A stretch of 21,536 nucleotides of DNA. Origin: Parastagonospora avenae f. sp. tritici 18332-5. Its lineage: Eukaryota; Ascomycota; Dothideomycetes; Pleosporales; Phaeosphaeriaceae. The notes beneath the pieces are model-generated. The model saw nothing but the letters and a program-made list of their open reading frames with translations, was not told the origin of the DNA and did not search any database. Positions 1 through 9,234 of this stretch are shown one piece after another. The stretch lies in contig JAFJTR010000176.1 of NCBI GenBank assembly GCA_022559985.1, forward strand, positions 1 through 21,536, in the 5' to 3' direction. The translations under genes and the position numbers were made by a program. Each line of letters begins with the position of its first letter. Positions within the stretch are counted from its first letter, which is position 1.

Positions 1-99
1 CTCTTACGTGCGAGAGCTGCCCCTTAGCTTACGCCCCCAAATCAAGCGTTACAAACAAGACTTATACCTACTTCTTTATAATGATGCGTGAGAGATAGA
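1..99 (+). repeat. Left 99-bp terminal inverted repeat
   Basis: The first 99 bases (beginning CTCTTACGTGCGAGAG) are a perfect reverse complement of bases 21438-21536. Identity stops at base 100 (T here, C in the partner) and the flanking sequences are then unrelated. The repeat contains two related words, TGCGAGAG near the outer edge and TGCGTGAGAG near the inner edge, which could be binding sites for a transposase (inference). A terminal repeat of about 100 bp is longer than is usual for hAT or Tc1/mariner elements and fits Mutator-like elements better (family knowledge). No transposase reading frame adjoins this end. Confidence 0.95.
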
Positions 100-986
100 T
101 CACCAGTTTCAAAATACTCCTTCTGCCTCGAAGCTAGATCGAGTCCGCCTGCTATTCGGTCATTGGTATGAATTATCCTCTATATTTGTTCTTGTTCAGA
201 TCGGTCGTACATATGAACAACTCCCCGATTTTTGATCGCGGGAAGAACGTCTGCTCCACTGCTACGCTGAACTTGAATAGGCAGTCCGCTAGACATGGGC
301 CAGGGTTGCTGGCGCTGGACGAATGGATGTTACGCAGTAGTTGCATGATAAAGTCACTTAAGTATTTTATAGACAGATAGTCCGGTATGTGAAAGTTGAT
401 TGCAGCCTGCTGTGCAGAAGTAAGCGTTGTCTTGAGTGCTTCAACGCGTCACTTGTTTCGTCTGCTTGATCACCATCATCTCACTCAATGTCTTCAGCGA
501 TGTCGGCATGTATTGCACAATTTATTTTGAGCACACTGATTGCTTATCTCAGTCGCTTGCACCGCGTGCCGCACTGGCCCTCACCTGATTTGCAAATTGC
601 AATCGCACTCCCATGATCGATATCAGAGGGTACGCTGCATGCCTGTTATAAAAACTTTTTGTATAACTCGAGAAGTTGCAAGGCTTGTGTAATATCTCCA
701 TTGACTCGGATCTCTCGGTCGTCGTCTGTCGTTGTTCAGTTCTCCCGCCATCAGTTGCGATTCGAACGTACTTTCACCTTCTGCCGTAATACAACGCTCC
801 CTCGGCCAATCGTTTCTGTTTGCTGAGATCAGGGAATTCTGCGCGGTTCTGCCGCCGTCGAGATCGGTACTGCTGGTATGTAAAACCTCTGCTCCCTCCG
901 CTTCGTTCTCTCCTACACCTCCCACAAACTCCTAATAATCCTCGTACCCATCCTCCATAGTCGGTAGTCAACGACTCGAACTCAGT
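100..986. other. Left flank without a recognisable gene
   Basis: About 890 bases between the left repeat and the esterase start. Short open frames exist on both strands, but none has a recognisable motif or convincing start. One frame at about 101-226 is open for some 40 codons and then meets several stops, so it could be a scrap of old coding sequence. The last 200-300 bases must include the promoter of the esterase gene; no clear TATA box was found there. Confidence 0.5.
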
Positions 987-2493
987 ATGACTTCAGCTCT
1001 TGATTTCCTGCTGTGCGCAGCATACCTCGCTTTCGTCGCTTCCGCCGCTGCCGTGGCAGGCCGCAATGCGTCCGCCACCCCATTCGTGTGGGCTTCCCTC
1101 GGGGACTCATGGGCTGTTCGTTATCTCGATACAGTATCAAATTATCAATCTCTTTACTAACCTTGTACAGAGTGGCGTGAGCTATGGTCTTCCGGGCCAG
1201 ACCAACTTCGACGGCTTCCAAGACGATTGTATGCGCAACAAGCACGCATACTCTGTCCAGCTTAGCGGTGAAAGCACCTGGACTCCAGACCACCGTCCTC
1301 AAGTTTTCGCCTTCCAGTCTTGCATGGGCACTCCCTTCAGCGGAATCGACCGCGCCCCCCACAAAGGTCACATTCAGCTAAACGACATTCCTGCCGACAT
1401 CGACATGATCATGCTTCAGGCTGGCTACGACAATGCCAACCTCGCCGCTGTTGCCGCTGCCTGCATCTACACAAATGGGAACTGTTCGCAGGAGATTGCA
1501 AGGGCGTCTAGCTACATCAACGGCAAGGACAAGGACCAGCTCTTCCAAGATGTCCGGTGGACCGTCGACAGCATCTTCGAGAACGAAAAGATCAAGGCCA
1601 ACAGTCAATTCCAGCTGTTCATGCCCAGCTATGCCCAAGTCTTCTACGTCGATGGCGTTGACGGTGACTGGTGCAGCAATGCCACCTTCGCGGTTAACGA
1701 CAATGGTCCAACTCTGAGCCTTGAGTTGCGCAAGTCCATCAATCAGCTCATTCAAGACCTCAACACGGGTATCAAAGCCGGCATCGCTGGCAGCTTTCAT
1801 TCAGAGCGCACCCACTTTGTGGACGTCGACCCTCAGTTCATCGGCCACCGCTTCTGCCAGCCAGGGCACACAATCATTGATCAGTACATCAGCGACAAAG
1901 TCTACCTCTGGAATATGTCACCTACCGAGGCCATCGCCACTGATCCGGGCATGTCTCTCCGACCCTTCCACCCCAAGCAGATTGGCTACAAAGCCATGAC
2001 CAACGCCATCATTCAGAGCCTCAACACTCAGTACGGTACTGCAACAGCCATAAAGTCACCTGAGTCAGCTGTATCCACCGTGACCTACGAGAATTCGATG
2101 CAGATTCTTTTCGCCGAGCACAAAGGATACTTCTCCTGGTACGTCTTCAAGGGTCCTTTCGGTCAAGCAGTCGCTCCCTGCGCGAAGGAAGAGAAGTTCA
2201 AGTTAGTTCTCGAAGACATGCATGATCCGAGACTTCGCAAGGATTTGTCACTCATGAAGCCACCTACTTTACCAGCAGGTGCGAACTGGGAAGTCAAGAT
2301 CGAAGGATGGTCTGACCATGACCGCTGTCGGATCTCCGGAGAAAGGGAGGGGGCTGGTTCACTGAAGTGCGGGAATCCGCCATTCTTGGACTATCCGATC
2401 ATGCCCGATCCTCGCAACAACAATTTCATCCGCTGCATAGGTGGAGACTTGGTTGGTCTTGCTTTCCACCGCGCATGGAACGTCGAGTGGTAG
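987..2493 (+). CDS. Secreted SGNH/GDSL-type esterase or lipase, one intron
   Basis: Spliced gene: exon 1 987-1115, intron 1116-1170 (55 bp, GTTCGT...TACAG, branch-like ACTAAC), exon 2 1171-2493; about 483 residues. The ATG at 987 is preferred because it gives a hydrophobic signal peptide (about residues 1-25) followed by the nucleophile block GDSWASG, with Ser41 the likely nucleophile and the intron falling exactly between GDSWA and SGVSYG. A glycine/asparagine block (AGYDNANL) and a C-terminal RPFHP motif (His310) follow in the order expected for SGNH hydrolases. No Asp sits three residues before this His, which resembles the Ser-His dyad type of SEST-like esterases. Family knowledge suggests ester hydrolysis outside the cell; the substrate is unknown. 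Residues about 350-483 form an additional C-terminal region with several cysteines that I do not recognise. The gene is intact. Confidence 0.87.
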
Positions 2494-2700
2494 GTGTTTG
2501 CCTACGTTCGTTGGTGCGGTAATTAGGGACCATGCACACTCTAGGATAGATGGTGTAAGCAGTTGGGAGCAGGAGACGAAGTGTGTTGTAAGGTGTATTG
2601 TGTTCTGGACTGAGATATTCGTGATCTAAGCTTATATACATGAAGTGGTGGGCTGATTGGCTGGCGGATAATCCACGTGACCATGCAAGGTGCCCTGGGC
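2494..2700. other. 3' region of the esterase gene
   Basis: Spacer containing the esterase 3' untranslated region. Open frames here are short and overlap on both strands without motifs. No terminator-like structure was identified. Confidence 0.45.
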
Positions 2701-3330
2701 TTACAGATAGTATAGATGTCGAGGTAGATTGAGGTTCCCAGATGTGGAATAAAAGTTTTGAGACTCTGGTTGCGCAAGTTTGTACCATGCTGTTGTGAAC
2801 TCGAACTCAAAGCTGTTCATGGCCATCTCACGACCTTCCATGTTTGCCTGGTCTTTTCGTACGTCCGCAAACCTGTGGTATACCTTTTGAGGATTTCTAT
2901 TTGAGCGCGAATCATAACCAATTATATGAGAAGGCGAAGCACCTGGGCTGAAATCACTGCCAGCACCATAAGAACCACCAGCTGGAGGGTGAGTACTTCA
3001 GTCTAAGCCTCGGGCATCACGCTCAAAGTACTTGCTGTCTTTAGCAGTTGTCACATGTTCTCCTCATATGACTTAGAGGCTGATGAACGGCTACCACATG
3101 GATCGGCTGTACGTCTCGGTTTCGGTCCTGCACGCGGGTCTCCTTAAGCTTAAGCGCAACTTCTTCTCTGGCTCATTCGTATGCCTCGAATTTGTCGGAG
3201 GCACTGGCCTCTATTTTACGCAGTAATTGAGACCGAATCAGATAACCTATGATGCGCTTTGAAACCAAGTGTTCTTGTCAAATATGAGCGAGGCTGGGCT
3301 GTAACACAGACTCGGCTAAAATGGCAATGT
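2701..3330 (-). pseudogene. Decayed protein-coding gene, family not recognised
   Basis: Reading the minus strand, one frame is open for about 98 codons from 2998 down to a TAA at 2701-2703. Its product is of ordinary protein character, for example YHRFADVRKDQANMEGRE and NSFEFEFTTAWYKLAQPE. Upstream, the same frame crosses a TGA at 2998-3000 and continues with KYFERDARGLD. Further up (about 3041-3330) another frame carries a charged, coiled-coil-like stretch (ASDKFEAYE, TGA, AREEVALKLKETRVQ). The pieces lie in at least two frames, with TGA codons inside, so the simplest reading is a gene broken by frameshifts and nonsense changes; an unseen intron could explain part of the frame change. No ATG opens it convincingly. 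Function unknown. Confidence 0.5.
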
Positions 3331-3818
3331 GTCAGCCTATGTCTACACTCCAGAATGTTCTACTATGTCGTCATATGGTCACATGACATTGCTGATCAGG
3401 AATATTCTAGATACTCCACTCCATGTATATAAACCCTCAGTCTTTAAGTCTTTACTAAATAGCAAATCAACCAGTTCATCTTTCTGTTGTTTGCCCACAC
3501 AATGCATGGAATGGACGGGGCAGCTGGTCGCACAAGGGCGGGGGATAAAACCACCTGTACATAGATCAGACGAGCACAGAGGACAATCAATCACTTCAAT
3601 CATCAATATCATCAAGAACCCTTTTAATCTCACAGTTCTTTTTGATCAAACGGGACGGCACAAAACTTTGGTTAAGAGTACTTTCCAGCAGCACTCGATT
3701 TTTTTTCTGACATTTATCTACCAAAATCCCATTTCTAGTAACAAAATAAAGCAAGGGAAATACGAATCTCTCTCCTAGACCCGCTGAAACTGGTGGACAG
3801 CACAAGCTGCCAGAACGC
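3331..3818. other. Spacer, no confident gene
   Basis: Open frames on both strands overlap here without agreement. A TATA-like word (GTATATAAAC) lies on the plus strand at about 3425-3434, but no convincing coding exon follows. On the minus strand a Cys/His-rich stretch (CPLCSSDLC...CPVHSMHC, about 3500-3590) could be a remnant third finger of the neighbouring zinc-finger pseudogene in a shifted frame; this is tentative. Confidence 0.35.
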
Positions 3819-4628
3819 TCAATATATATACGTGACTGGTGGTTCGGAGGATGGGGATCTTCGCCTCTCGCTCCCTTTCTTATCTCCTGGCGATGGCGGC
3901 GATGGTGACTGTAGCTACGGTTGGTCAGGTACCACTGGGCCGGTGATGCTACATTTTGCACAGGGTAGCTGGCGAAACTTTTTCCACTTGTTCGACACAA
4001 GGACCCGTGAATTTCCACATTCTCGCCGAAGATTAATTGTGGTATAGAAGCATTTACAGCACCACCAGCCGGGTCACACGTCTGCACCATTTCTGATCCT
4101 TGCGTTCTTGAAGGGCAAATATGATATCCAGGGAAGATTAGTACTCCAAAGCGGAATTTTCATCCCTCGACTGAGAGCCAAGCACCATATCGGAGGGTCC
4201 TCGTCTTCTCGCTGAATCAAACAGGATCTGGCGCACCGGCTGTGATGATTGGAGTTGCTCTTCTTTTTGTCAGGAACTTCGGGATTGGGCCATCCACATC
4301 TGACGCGGGACATTTTCTGTGCCAAAGGCGGCTTCTTTTGAATGAGACATAAACAGCAGTACCAGACTTGCCGTTTAGGGTCCGGTTCAGCGGGCTTCGT
4401 AAAGATGGGTTGCTGTGTTTGTATCGGCGCAGGCGAGGGGCTAATAAGGCTGGACACTAGCATCCGAGGATGGGGAGATTTATCAGTGTTACCTGAAGAG
4501 CTACCGACAGCTTTCTGTCGCTGTGATGAAGGTTGAGGGGGTGATTTGGACGCCTGAAGTTTCACTTCGCTGGGGGCGCTCTTGGGCGCAGAAGAGCCTT
4601 TCTTCTTGAAAACATCAACGAAACCCAT
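3819..4628 (-). pseudogene. Cys/His multi-finger protein, copy A, with in-frame stops
   Basis: The ATG at 4628 opens a frame of 184 codons: a Ser/Pro/Lys-rich, probably disordered, N-terminus, then a finger-like module WYCCLC...RCGWPNP...HHSRCARSC followed by LIQREDEDP. It ends at TGA 4074-4076, but the same frame then continues without a shift into a second module, PGWWCCKC...CAKC, crossing TAG 3915-3917 and ending at TGA 3819-3821. The same order of modules occurs in the two copies to the right, which is why the post-stop sequence is taken as part of the gene. Cysteine and histidine spacing suggests zinc binding; no known function is assigned. A single-finger product of 184 residues ending at the first stop is still possible, because the start codon, leader and TATA box look intact. 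An intron hiding the first stop was considered (a TACTAAT branch-like word lies near 4138), but no donor/acceptor pair removes the stop while keeping module 2. Confidence 0.6.
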
Positions 4629-4668
4629 CTTGTTTATATGGGTGCTGAGGCGTGGATTTGAATATGAG

Positions 4669-4685
4669 AATCTAACCAGTAGATT
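4669..4685 (-). promoter_or_regulatory. Leader element shared with copies B and C
   Basis: On the coding strand this reads AATCTACTGGTTAGATT, 41 bases before the ATG. A 16/17 match lies 38 bases before the original ATG of copy B (7023-7039), and a shorter match lies 52 bases before the ATG of copy C (8834-8846). Conserved position and sequence among otherwise diverged copies suggest a retained leader or regulatory element, or simply shared ancestry. Confidence 0.45.
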
Positions 4686-4783
4686 CGAGATGCTGAGGAA
4701 GAGATTGACGGATAACTGCAGTCGATGATGTTGCTCTGGCCATTTTTTGTAGCTTGAATGGAGACGTTCCGCTGTATGAAGAG

Positions 4784-4829
4784 GAAGGGTGTATGGTGAT
4801 GAAGGGTGTATGGTGATGAAGGGTGTATG
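4784..4829. repeat. 17-bp tandem repeat in the leader of copy A
   Basis: Two exact copies of GAAGGGTGTATGGTGAT (4784-4800, 4801-4817) are followed by a 12-base partial copy (4818-4829). It lies just inside the predicted transcript start of copy A, between its TATA box (4861-4868) and its ATG. Such a repeat can vary in number between strains. Confidence 0.9.
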
Positions 4830-4860
4830 AAGAAGAATTTAAGGCGCCAGAAGCGCATAC

Positions 4861-4868
4861 TTTATATA
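4861..4868 (-). promoter_or_regulatory. TATA box upstream of copy A
   Basis: On the minus strand the context is GGTATATAAAGTATGC, a strong TATA match about 235 bases before the ATG at 4628. The stretch between includes a pyrimidine-rich leader and the 17-bp tandem repeat. Confidence 0.5.
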
Positions 4869-4869
4869 C

Positions 4870-5783
4870 CACAGGCTTACTCTCTGTGCGGTAGGAATGA
4901 TTTCAGAGGCAGTTTGCAACATCACCAACGAGAGAATTACATTTGTCTCCCGGTGAAACATACCTGATTGCATTCTGCAGTCACGTGTCATCTTCATGCC
5001 ATACACATCAATAGGCAAAAAATGCAGGGAAGCATTCAATTCTTTCGTCAGATTCGTGCCTCCTGGGCCCCAACGCAGATTTTACATCAATGACAGGGTT
5101 TGGCGCATTGGAATATCCGATACTGAAGACGACGCTGCATATGCGAAGATCGCCAGCATGAACTGAAAGTATGTCCCATCTGCAGCGATTTCACTGCGTA
5201 CAAGTTTCACAGATTGCTATTTCTCAACTCCAACGGAATTTCAAGTGATATACCGGCTTTGGGTGAAGCAGCCGCTCAGTCTACTCACAAGACAATTCTA
5301 TCCCTTCGCATGCATTCGGTCAATTATAATCTATCGGACTCTTGGGGCAGCATCATTCCGTTGTGCTCATATCTAAGACCTGACATTGTATCTGGTATGT
5401 TTAATCACTTGGTCTTTGAATGCGCAACAGAAATCTCGACAGACTTTCATAATCATCGTTGTATTATCTTACGAATTAATTACGCAAAATGATGGAATTG
5501 ATGGTTTTGCCGATAAAGAATCAAGATCTGCCCGATGAACAAATGCAGTGACGCCGATAAGTCCAAAGAGTGTAGAAATATCAGAGTTATAAGCGTCTGT
5601 GTTGGTAGGCCTTGTACGATCGTACGGGTGAATAACGACAACGAGGTTCTTCTGGTGACTGGTGTATTGGTATTGATTGATCTATGAACGTGGGTGCTAC
5701 GAAAGCGTAACGCAAGTCGGGCCGAAGTAGGATCGAAGAAGGATCGAGTCAGCTCGGCGGTCAGTGTTGAGCAGACGACGTCC
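4870..5783. other. Spacer between copies A and B, no confident gene
   Basis: About 900 bases. A 92-codon plus-strand frame at 5214-5492 and an 80-codon minus-strand frame at about 4839-5080 were read and show no motif, signal peptide or relation to neighbours. A good splice donor (GTGAGT, minus strand, about 5795) near the end of copy B leaves open that its last exon extends into this region. Confidence 0.4.
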
Positions 5784-6985
5784 CTACCGATACTCACGAT
5801 CCGACAGTCTGTGACAATCATCGCGTCCTTCTTCTTCGTGATTGCATGTCCATGCTCCATATGTGCCTTCATTGAACACGTGTTCACAAATCGGCTTGGT
5901 ATTAAGCAACAAATAGGCTGCATTACCATTCTCCTGGCAGAAACAACAATACCACGGCGGAACTCTTCTTGTCTGTGCTAGAGGCGGATACAATTTCTCT
6001 AGAGTTTGCGGACGTGGAGAAGCTGCATTCCTTCCAGAAGGTAAAGACCATTTCCCTTGTGATCATGGGCTTGGAGACGGCGGTGGAGTCTTTTCTTGAG
6101 GCATGGCAGATGGTGTACCAGCTATTGCTGGGAAAGGGCGGGAAAAAGAAAGCCCAGCGTTGGGTTGGATAGGAGGGAGGATATGTCCAATTTTAGCTTG
6201 AGATCTTGTCCAAGGCTTCCTATCTCTAGTCGTGAACGTCTTTGTCAGGAATCTACTCCGCGGACCTCTGGAGGCCTAAGGATGGGGTGGAGAAGTCCAA
6301 GTAGGCAACTTTTCGCATTCAGGACAAACTTTATGAGGACACTTCTTTCCTGAACACGCCATCTACTTTAGTCCTTCTTCCAAATACCGCAACGGTTTTG
6401 CATTATGGCATTTACAGAAAGTATACCCAGGGCAACACATGAAGTTGAGGTATCGGAAGTAGTCATAAGTCCAGCCGGAATGTTTACCCAACGGTAGTTT
6501 TGCATTTGTTTTCGAGCGCCTTGCAAGTCCTAGGATCCAAGGACCAATAGGATCTGATGCTTTCTGTACAACGCACTGGCCCCCACACGCTTCCATCATG
6601 TGGCAGCATGTCAAGCATGCACCTGCTTGAGTGATGAGGCGCCCCTTAAACTCAAAAGATCTTATGACCGGGTCCCGCTGAGGCACCGGTAAAGTCTTTT
6701 TCCTTAAGCATTGACAATAGAAAAAGATCATTTCATGGTCCATGCCACTATGTTGACCAGGAGTATTTGTCGGCTGGGTTTGGCGAGGCGGATGGTATAG
6801 GTCAGACCCAACACGTTCCACGCTGTTGATCAATCCTACTGCCTTCCACTTCTCCTTCCCGCTCTCAGCCGGTGGAACTTTCGGACTCCCACTCTTACTT
6901 CTGCCTCTGGTCTTGTCTTGTTCGCTTCCCCGACTACTCGGGCTTCCACTCTTCCTTACACTTCCAAACCTAGGCCACAAAACAT
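5784..6985 (-). pseudogene. Cys/His multi-finger protein, copy B, with lost start frame and in-frame stops
   Basis: One uninterrupted frame of 399 codons runs from 6980 to TAG 5784-5786 with no frameshift, but crosses TAG 6363-6365, TAG 6276-6278 and TGA 6063-6065. Order of parts: Ser/Lys-rich N-terminus; module 1 FFYCQC...CLTCCHMMEACGGQC followed by VVQKASDPIGPWILGLA; module 2 CCPGYTFCKC, then ACSGKKCPHKVCPECE just after the first stop; a Pro-rich linker; module 3 PPWYCCFC...WTCNHEEEGRDDCH. The only sensible ATG (6983-6985) is out of frame: copy C begins ATG TTT TGG, while this copy has two additional bases (ATGTTTTGTGG), so the start is frameshifted. Together these mark a pseudogene, although the long shift-free frame is notable. 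A splice donor GTGAGT follows module 3, so the original gene may have had a further exon. Zinc binding is inferred from Cys/His spacing; the function is unknown. Confidence 0.62.
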
Positions 6986-7022
6986 TGCGTTGTCGGGTGT
7001 GCCAAGATTATCATGAAGAGAA

Positions 7023-7039
7023 AATCCAACCAGTAGATT
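7023..7039 (-). promoter_or_regulatory. Leader element shared with copies A and C
   Basis: Coding-strand AATCTACTGGTTGGATT, 38 bases before the ATG at 6985. It differs by one base from the element of copy A. Confidence 0.45.
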
Positions 7040-7199
7040 TGTAAGAAGAGTTTGATGTCCGTCGTCCAGGAAGAAAGTATTCGGAGGTCGCTCGTGTTTG
7101 AATATGAAGATTTGATATAATAAAGTGGGTAAGAGTCTGTTCGTGTGAATGTGTGTTACAGTTTCTGAGGGAAATAAGTGTCAGGTGCTACTGCAGCAG

Positions 7200-7207
7200 T
7201 ATATATA
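7200..7207 (-). promoter_or_regulatory. TATA box upstream of copy B
   Basis: TATATATA about 215 bases before the original ATG of copy B, a spacing very close to that of the TATA box of copy A. Confidence 0.45.
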
Positions 7208-7714
7208 CCGTCTTTGGCATGCTGTGAAGAGCAGCTGTGAAAGACCGAGGTTTGCTGATTTCAATCAACAAGATACTGTTACAAAAGACTGTCTGGAAAA
7301 GGTTGCAGTTGTCTTTTAATAGAGCAATTGCTGATTCAATACAACCATAGTCGATAGATGCCATCAAAATCCATGACGCTAGAACACTTGTGACGGTTCA
7401 GCTTTGTAAGGCGAGCACGCGCGCTTGAACATCTGAGCTATCGTAGCGTCTTTCCTATGATGGTTATCGACTTCACGCATGAAGTAGACACGAGCATGAA
7501 TTTATGATAAATTTTGTTTAAATGCTCATTGCTACAAGGAATCGCCCACTCTTCGCTTTTAAATGTACTGTGAACTGGCCGCAGTAGCTAGCTATACAAC
7601 TTCACCCCGTCACGTACACCATAAACACCCATGTAATTTGAAGTCACAATCTTTCAGAGCTGGAAAAGAAAACATTGCATTATATTCAGAATCGAACTAT
7701 GTACAAAAGTCATA
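7208..7714. other. Spacer upstream of copy B, no confident gene
   Basis: About 500 bases between the TATA box of copy B and the end of copy C. Short frames on both strands show no motif. After TAG 7715-7717 the frame of copy C continues with further stops and two isolated cysteines, which I do not count as part of the gene. Confidence 0.4.
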
Positions 7715-8782
7715 CTACCGGGCTGGAACAAAGGGAGTAGTGGGATCATTCTCAAACATCCACTTCTCGCAATGTGGCCCACAGTATTTTGAATTGTGAT
7801 CACATATGTGAAATTCCATCGCCCCTACATTTGGCAAGATTCGCTGTCTAGGGCAAGCATTCTGGTATGGTGTGCAGTTCCAGGGCTATGATAGCTGCGA
7901 TTGAGATATTGTCGGGACCGCTTGAGGCGGTGCCAGGTATGACGACATAGGCTGAAGCGCCGAGAGGGAGGATGGGTTTATTTGAACCAGTGGTTGATAT
8001 GAAGATGCTGCCTGGTGCGAGCAAGATGTCGACTGATTTAGATTGGGCTGCAGAATGTTTGATGGTGGCCCGCGCTGCGCTTGTGGAGGCGTATAAGCTG
8101 GTCCTTCACAGGGATTTTCTGACCAAGATTGAATGCGACACTCCCCGCAGGGCGGATGATTAAATTTCCTTCCCTTTATACCGCGGTGACAAGTCAAATA
8201 CTCGGCAGGCTTCTTGGTATTGTTTGTTGGTGTCTTGAAGTGGAGGTGTTTTTTTCTTTTGCATTTACATCAGAGAAAGCCGGGGTAAAACTTATACTCC
8301 AAGTATCGAAAGTGTCTGTAAGCCCAGAACTTTTCTGGCCCCCATGGAAGACGTATAATAGGGGTATCCCTCGCGGCAAGCCCGAGGATTCAAGACTCTG
8401 TAGGTTCCCATGCTTTTTGAATGACGCACGTATCCTCGCACATTGCATGTCCGCAGTTCGCACATTGATCGTCCGGTCTGATTCCGCGCGCCAGGCGCAG
8501 ATTTTTCGTCGGACGAGAAGTAATTTGCTTCATTAGACACTTGCAGCAGAAGAAGATTTCATCTGAGGGCTGGAGTTGAACGGGTATCGGCGCTGCAGGT
8601 CGGCGGGGTGGTGGAGAAGCTGACTCGCCGGGGCGCTTCCGGGCACGTTTTCCCTTCGATAGTATTGCAGGTTGCTTCTCTTTACTGTTCGATCTCGAGG
8701 ATGGATTCGCGCTTTGTTTGTCCGCAGGACCCGTTCCCTTTCCACTTTCACTTCCGCTTCCGCTTCCCCGACTCCAAAACAT
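7715..8782 (-). pseudogene. Cys/His multi-finger protein, copy C, with in-frame stops
   Basis: The ATG at 8782 (MFWSRGSGSG) opens 130 codons: a Ser/Lys/Pro-rich basic N-terminus, then module 1 FFCCKC...QCANCGHAMCEDTC followed by VIQKAWEP. The frame crosses TGA 8390-8392, TGA 8270-8272 and TAG 7886-7888 and ends at TAG 7715-7717 (356 codons) without a frameshift. After the first stop comes ILGLA, which aligns with WILGLA of copy B, so this TGA stands where copy B has Trp. Module 2 (CKC...CGEC) and a Gln/Ser/Pro-rich linker follow. Module 3 (PWNCTPYQNAC...HICDHNSKYCGPHC) begins right after the third stop. Either a decaying gene or one making only the 130-residue single-finger product. Zinc binding is inferred; the partner or nucleic-acid target is unknown. 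Confidence 0.62.
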
Positions 8783-8833
8783 TTTGAGTTCACGTAGTGT
8801 GTCTGGTAGTATTTCTTGACGCTAACCAGTGAC

Positions 8834-8846
8834 CCAACCAGTGGAT
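8834..8846 (-). promoter_or_regulatory. Leader element shared with copies A and B (weaker match)
   Basis: Coding-strand ATCCACTGGTTGG, 52 bases before the ATG of copy C, matching the core of the elements at 4669-4685 and 7023-7039. A second partial match (ACTGGTTAGC) follows at about 8821-8830. Confidence 0.35.
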
Positions 8847-8977
8847 CAGTGGTAAAGATGGCAGTAGGCAAAAGTCGAATAGAAAGAGGTTATTCGGAGT
8901 CGCAGGGACTTATCAGTGAAATGTTGAAGGAGGTTGAAGGATATATGAAAGAAGAAAGTGCAAAAGAAAAGAGGGGG

Positions 8978-8985
8978 TTTAAGTA
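8978..8985 (-). promoter_or_regulatory. Weak TATA-like element upstream of copy C
   Basis: TACTTAAA on the minus strand, about 200 bases before the ATG of copy C and so at the same relative place as the TATA boxes of copies A and B. A better TATA word (TATATA, 9216-9221) lies about 435 bases upstream. Confidence 0.3.
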
Positions 8986-9234
8986 TGCAGGAAGCCCAGA
9001 TGCTGAAGTAGTTTAATTTCATTAACATGAACAGTGAAGTCATCGTAATGCGAGTGCAGTACCGCGGTGACTTGAACCTGAGTCAACGTGACTCTCACAG
9101 CAGAACGGGGAATCGTCAGTTGATATTGCCGACAAGTGAGGATTCAAGTACCGGAATCTTGACCAAAAGATGGGCCTCGAGCGCTAGAGACATGGCGGCT
9201 GACTAATACTCGCAGTATATACCCAGGTGTCGCC

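Noticed and set aside
168..380. 70-codon plus-strand open frame after the left repeat
   Set aside because: No motif, no signal peptide, and composition like the surrounding noncoding DNA.
3463..3477. A match to the finger-gene leader element (CAACCAGTTCAT) with an ATG 39 bases further on the minus strand
   Set aside because: The ATG opens only five codons and no cysteine module follows, so a fourth copy is not supported.
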